This document shows, piece by piece, positions 59,146 through 64,000 of a stretch of 64,000 nucleotides of DNA. Position numbers and translations under genes: made by a program. Source of the DNA: Schistosoma haematobium (Eukaryota; Platyhelminthes; Trematoda; Strigeidida; Schistosomatidae); the NCBI RefSeq assembly GCF_000699445.3, contig NC_067195.1:68134591-68198590 (forward strand), given 5' to 3'. The stretch's first letter is position 1; each line of letters begins with the position of its first letter. Under the pieces are notes generated by a model that saw nothing but the letters and a program-made list of their open reading frames with translations, did not search any database and was not told the origin of the DNA.

Positions 59146-59515
59146 CTGGCCGCGTCTGCCGTCCACATCTTAGAAATTACGAAATCTTCTAATCCCGAGG
59201 TTTTTTCAGTCAAAGAAAAACCTCGAACGACACTTAAACTTTATCTTAGATTTCGTAATAACCGTAAATGGTCACACACTCCGCGAAGAAGCACTTCACG
59301 TAAGCGAATTGCCTCTAGACCATGAAAGACGGTTAACCCCGACTAGTGCCGGTATCATAACCAGTAAGGAAAGTCTTCCAGAAAGTGCGGAAAACCCTGC
59401 GATTTTCTCAACTCAAAATCAACTGACACGCAAACAACTCGGGAAACTTCCAAGCCGGCACGCGTTAACGGCAACCGTAGCCGGCAAACATAGCCCTCTG
59501 TAATACGTCATAGCT

Positions 59516-59752
59516 GTGATAACGAAAGTTCGCTACCTCGTCGATACTGTCGCAGAAGTTAGCGTTCTTCGAGCAAATTCTAACGACCGGCTTCACGAAT
59601 CGGTTTTAAACCTGCAGGCGGCAAACGGAAAGCCTATTGCCACATATGGTAAAAGGTACGTTTACCTTAAAGTGGGTTTACGCAAACGCATTCACTGGAT
59701 CTTTGTTGTTGCAGATGTTTCTACGCCAATCATTGGTATGGACCTTCTATAA
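59516..59752 (+). pseudogene. pol: Aspartic protease region of the CsRn1/Boudicca-like element
   Basis: RYLVDTVAEVSVLRA is the active-site segment. The family motif is DTGAE, so Gly has become Val here, which should abolish activity. ADVSTPIIGMDLL is the second conserved block. Stops follow. Confidence 0.8.
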
Positions 59753-60090
59753 CACCATAATCTAATCATCGATATGCGCGAACGGAGGTTAGTAGACGAA
59801 ACACTAATTCATCTGTTTGTGTAACTTCTTTCTCCGGTTGCAGATTATCTCCTATCACGCTTAGGCACACGTTAGACCCATCCTATCAACCATTTCTCGA
59901 TAAGTATTCTGGGATATATCAACCTCAACCGAAATTTCCGTGTGTGATCAGCAATGTTATACATCACAACATGACTACAGGACCTCCTGTATTCTCGAAA
60001 GAGCGCCGACTGGCCCTCGAAAAGCTGAGGTTGGCCAAAAATGAGTTCAATCACATGATAGAGTTAGGAATCATGTCGGAATCCGGCATA

Positions 60091-61950
60091 CACGACTATT
60101 TATTACCCTCAAAGTTCTTTACATCCCGACAGCATGGTTTCAGGAAAGGTCACTCTTGTATAGCCAACCTGATGACTGCGGTGGACAAGTGAATAACTGT
60201 CCTTGATCGCAGGGGGAAGGTTGACGTCATTTACATTGACTTCTCAAAGGCTTTTGCTAGGGTCAACCATATAAGTCTTATCAATAAGCTCAAACGATTG
60301 GGTATCAAATCACCTCTAATTGACTGGCTTACTTCATATCTAAATCGACATCTTAAGGTCAGGGTTAACTTTACTTTCTGTCGGGCTATGGAACGTCCTA
60401 GTGGGGTCCCCCAGGGTTCACTACTAAGACATTTTCTTTTCTTCATTTATATAAATGATCTCCCACAACAGGTATCGTCTGACTTATTCCTTTTTGCTGA
60501 TGATTTGAAACTTTGGAGAGAGATGCGAAACCGCGAAAATATACTGGCACTTCAGGAGGATCTGACTCGTTTTTGAAGTTGGGCAGATGACAATGGACTT
60601 ACCTTCAACAATTCAGTGTAGAGTAGTCCATCTGAGACATAGCTCAGACTACAGTTACAACTTAGGAAACTCCTCTCTAGAAGTATCCCAAGTTGAAAAA
60701 GATTTAAGAGTTCTGGTACCCTACGACTTGAAGTTTTACGCTAACTTTGACAATAATACATTTTGAGCTAACCTTGTACTGGTAACATTGAAGTGAATAT
60801 TTGGCCAGTTTGACGGCAGAACCTTCCACATAATCTTTAACAGTTTCATTCGTCTCCATTTAGAATACAGAGACATTTCTATTTGCACGATCCAAATTAA
60901 GGTTTGAACTGAAGAATAGCTGTGTAACTGGGTTAGATACGCGCCCCGGTTAAAACCACAACAAGTTGGGTAAAATGACGGTTCTTAACAAATATAACCA
61001 CCCAGCTACTCAACAAATAACTATCCAATTAATCAAATCAACCGCAACAAATAAACGCTATTCTATCCTATCTGGATAGATCAAGCACAGATTCGTTCAA
61101 AAGATAATATTTGGTTGTTTTGTAACACAGTGCTTCCAATTCTAGAAGAGTGCCTTAATTCACAATCAAAAGGAGGGACAAACCAATATGGTTGCCGCCA
61201 AGACCAAGTAACAAGTAAAACGACATAAATGCAGTTCAGAAAGAAACACGGAAACTTAGTGAAGGCGTAAGAAAAATACAAATATCAACAACTCAAATGG
61301 AATCAAAAAGACTAACAAAATGTACAGCTAAAGGAATCAATAGGAACAAACTGCAACTGTATACATGGAGGGATTTTCACACACAAAACATTCGAAATGG
61401 ATCTTACAGTATTTCCTCACTCACTCCAGAAGGATAAGGACACTCTGGAGCGTATCCAAAGGCGAGTCACGAAATCAGTTCGGGGACTCAATTTAAAGCC
61501 TTATGAAGAGCGCCTCCATTCACTAAACTTTTAACCATTAGAGTATAGGCGTCTTGGAGGTAACCTTCTAATGGCTTACAGTATCCTTAACACTTCTGAA
61601 CATCCCTTTATACACCTACTTAAGTTTATCTCCAACACAAACCTAAGGGTAACACCCAGAAACTAGAGACACAACACAGCAGAACGGACTGCAGACGCAA
61701 CTTCTACCCCTTAGGAGTTGTCAAATGCTGGAATTTGCTGCTGGCTGAGCTAGTCCAAGCGACTTCCAAGGAGTCCTTCAAGAAGAAACTTGACCTATTC
61801 CTAAGGACTAAGAATATTACCTTACTATGATTTACCACTTTCTTTTCCCTCTTTTATCGTCAATACACCTAGGTTCCTGCCTGGAGGTGTTGGTGATCCA
61901 CTGCTACTAGGCACGGAAGCCCGTTAAGCGATAGCTTCTTCTATATCGTC
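60091..61950 (+). mobile_element. CR1-like element, 3' part (RT)
   Basis: Continues the element of 55195-58331: SRQHGFRKGHSC, a stop, IDFSKAFARVNH, GVPQGSLL, FADDLKLWRE (about 60496-60530), then decayed C-terminal blocks. HLEYRD lies near 60860. After about 490 bp of foreign-looking sequence (60895-61385) come LERIQRRVTKSVRGL and PYEERL (about 61445-61515). The 3' end is near 61950. Stops and shifts throughout. Confidence 0.8.
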
Positions 61951-61954
61951 CATA

Positions 61955-62133
61955 ACCATTTAAACCATTTGAATCATTTCGGAGTAGTGGAGCACGGCGT
62001 ACTCACTTGTGATCTGGTGCGGATGTATGACCGAGCGCCTTCATTTCGGTGACACTATTAAAACTAATGCAGTCAGCGTCAAATGTCAGAAACTCACAGA
62101 GCTATTGATTTTGTTGATTTATTTACCACTAAA
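61955..62133 (-). repeat. CsRn1/Boudicca-like LTR, 5' half
   Basis: The reverse complement aligns with the first ~175 bp of the LTR at 58332. It complements the 3' half at 55020-55190. Confidence 0.7.
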
Positions 62134-64000
62134 TAACACTCCTCACTGGTGAAGCACTGATAACTTCAAGACGTGGTCAACCAGAAGTTTATTCCCAGAG
62201 AATTTATCGTTAGTAAACAGTCTTCTGATAGCTTGTCGTGTTCGCAGGTCATTAACGTTGATGATCTCTGTCAAATGATTGGGAGCCTACTCGGGTTAGA
62301 CGGAAATATTGTGACGAACCAGCTAACGTCGAAGTCATGTCTTAACGTGGATTACCCCTCCGTCGTACCAAGGTACTATGGGTGATTTGAAGACCGTATA
62401 ACACAAAGAACGTCGTTACAGAAATATAGTAGTTAGAGTAGGTACAAAGGTATGTCTGACTACTACGTCATGGGCCTGTCCATGGAGTACGATTAACTGA
62501 TGCGCCTTGCTTGTCCTTGACCTTGGCAGGGATGGATGATTTGTTCGATATTCAGTGAGCTAAATGACGGATGATTTGGCTAGGGATCGGTGACATTTCA
62601 CTGGTCATACATGCTTAGTAGCGTTTGGTTGACTTTCCGTACTATAAGATGCCATGTGGTATATATAGTAATACAAAAATAGTACATTGAAAATTTCGAT
62701 CCATAGTAAACTTCGTCGTTTTATTCACCTTTTCCAGCCGTCCCGGAGAACGAAAAAATAATCTGTAAGTGAATGTCAAATTACATTCGTACGTCGTTAA
62801 ATACATAAAACGGGCGAAAGAAGGAAAATACACTCGTAAATATGTAATAGAGTTAAAACGATTATTTTCGTATTCCTTGAAAAAACAAAAGTATGAACTT
62901 GAAAGCAAGCATATTAGCAACAAAAACGTTTGTTTTATTGGAATAACTCCAAAAAAGGAGACGAAGCAAAATGTTATGTAGTGTCTTACGTGCAGTAATC
63001 GTTCGGGTGTCGTGGAAACAGTACTTTTCTTCCAGAACGCGTTTTTTGGGTCGGCTGCCAGATAACACCAAATTTTAGTCGTGATTATTGATTATCAAGT
63101 GGGGTTTCGTAATATTGAGACTCGTATATTCGAATTGTGCCGAAAGAAAATCGATATGAATAGGGTTTCCTTCTAAATACGCGTCTTTGAGACGATTGAC
63201 GTTGATGATCTTGCTAGTTCCGTTCTCAGCCATTTAATCGGATTCACTTATACGATAAAGCATTTGAAGGATTCTTCGTATGCCATTTTGAGAGGTCGTC
63301 GAACTGAATAGTAACTTACAAAGGCATGTATACTACATCGTACAATAAGTTGAACGGAAATATCAGCTGATTGCGCTCGCAGTGAGAACAGGTTTAACTG
63401 AACGCAGCGCGTTTGTAAGACTGCTGGTATGAGGGTTTAGATCCATATTCATTGAAGAAGACGAATTCTCCTGGAAGTCGGAGTATCGTTCCATAGACGT
63501 TCTATAAACGTGAAAATTTGAAGGTTTGAAAAATCGTCGGACTAGTTCTCTGGAATTCAGATTTGGTGAAATGGACACGCAAAAACGTCCAAGAATATTT
63601 TTCAACATTTCTGATTATTTCTATCCCTATTCGTGAAAACCAGACCCTCGTTCTAAGAGATATATATATCGTGCACCTTTGTAAAAAATGCTAAATGAAA
63701 CAGTGCAACCAATTATTTATCTAAAAGATACTCAGGAATAATGTTCCATAATCAATCCAACTAACTGAATTGAGTTTGTTTGCATATCTATTTCGGTCAA
63801 AAGTTGTTTTTCTGCTTTGATTTTGATCACAAATTTGTTTAAGACCGCGCATTTTGTTGGTGGTCATATGATAGACGCAGATCCTTCAGTTTTGGTATCT
63901 TATTAGTAAGTTCACTCTTCAAAATAGTGATTGTACACATTTATTTATTCCTTTTTATCATGCTTTTTTGTTTCTGGTATGTCGGGCGGAGATACTAAGT
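62134..64000. other. Right end, no supported gene
   Basis: AT-rich, with a few short open frames. Two plus-strand segments, about 62215-62310 and 63180-63310, encode short similar-looking peptides around INVDDL and IDVDDL, but neither has a recognisable domain. Nothing else can be named. Confidence 0.45.

Larger units (their letters stand above)
58332..60090 (+). mobile_element. CsRn1/Boudicca-like Gypsy element, 5' half, inserted in CR1
   Basis: A 5' LTR (58332-58657), primer-binding site, gag, protease and the first part of RT (about 59860-60090, containing HHNMTTGPPVF and LEKLRLAKNEF). The rest of pol and the 3' LTR are missing; CR1 sequence follows directly. The CsRn1 group of trematodes is known for this gag/protease style and a tRNA-Trp primer. 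Confidence 0.82.

Noticed and set aside
1..64000. CRISPR array, bacterial operon, phage or plasmid
   Set aside because: No spaced short direct repeats, no prokaryotic gene organisation; intron-rich genes and retrotransposons throughout.

Overview
This looks like chromosomal DNA of a blood fluke (Schistosoma) or a very close trematode. It is AT-rich and its genes have many introns. Two host genes most resemble animal ITFG1 and TBC1D20. The repeats are of the kinds known from schistosomes: RTE-type (SR2/Perere-like) and CR1-type non-LTR retrotransposons, Ty3/Gypsy elements of two groups, and a tRNA-promoter SINE carrying a hammerhead-ribozyme remnant. The species cannot be settled by eye.

Both host genes are on the minus strand and lie in tandem. 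TBC1D20 (54720 to 33796, 5 coding exons, 352 residues predicted) is an ER-anchored Rab GTPase-activating protein. About 1.9 kb downstream of it starts ITFG1 (31863 to 11169, 11 coding exons, 663 residues predicted), a single-pass surface protein with FG-GAP repeats. I assembled both models by joining GT/AG-bounded open segments. Reading frame is kept across every junction, and each model runs from ATG to stop. Together with their introns they cover about two thirds of the window.

Almost everything else is transposon, largely inside introns. From left to right: an RTE 5' fragment (830-1140), a decayed RT (2090-2720) and a decayed near-complete RTE (6370-9690). In ITFG1 introns there are an internally deleted CR1 derivative (12853-13244), two SINEs (15511-15672, 28466-28645), a nearly intact CR1-like element with one stop in its RT (19468-22612), an RTE whose RT core is deleted (22870-24340), an RTE 3' fragment (28187-28400) and copies of an unclassified repeat, called family A here. 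TBC1D20 intron 4 holds a complete Ty3/Gypsy element with two apparently identical 282-bp LTRs (35021-39438). Intron 3 holds a Gypsy copy nested in an RTE (43084-47225). Intron 1 holds an LTR (50219-50484) and a head-to-head inverted pair of CR1 copies with 848-bp arms (51516-54198).

Upstream of TBC1D20 (55020-62133) is a three-level nest: a minus-strand LTR is split by a CR1-like element, which is itself split by a CsRn1/Boudicca-like LTR element. The last 1.9 kb hold little that I can identify. I found no CRISPR array, operon, plasmid, phage or bacterial feature. The interest here lies in transposon structure, not in a new gene system.
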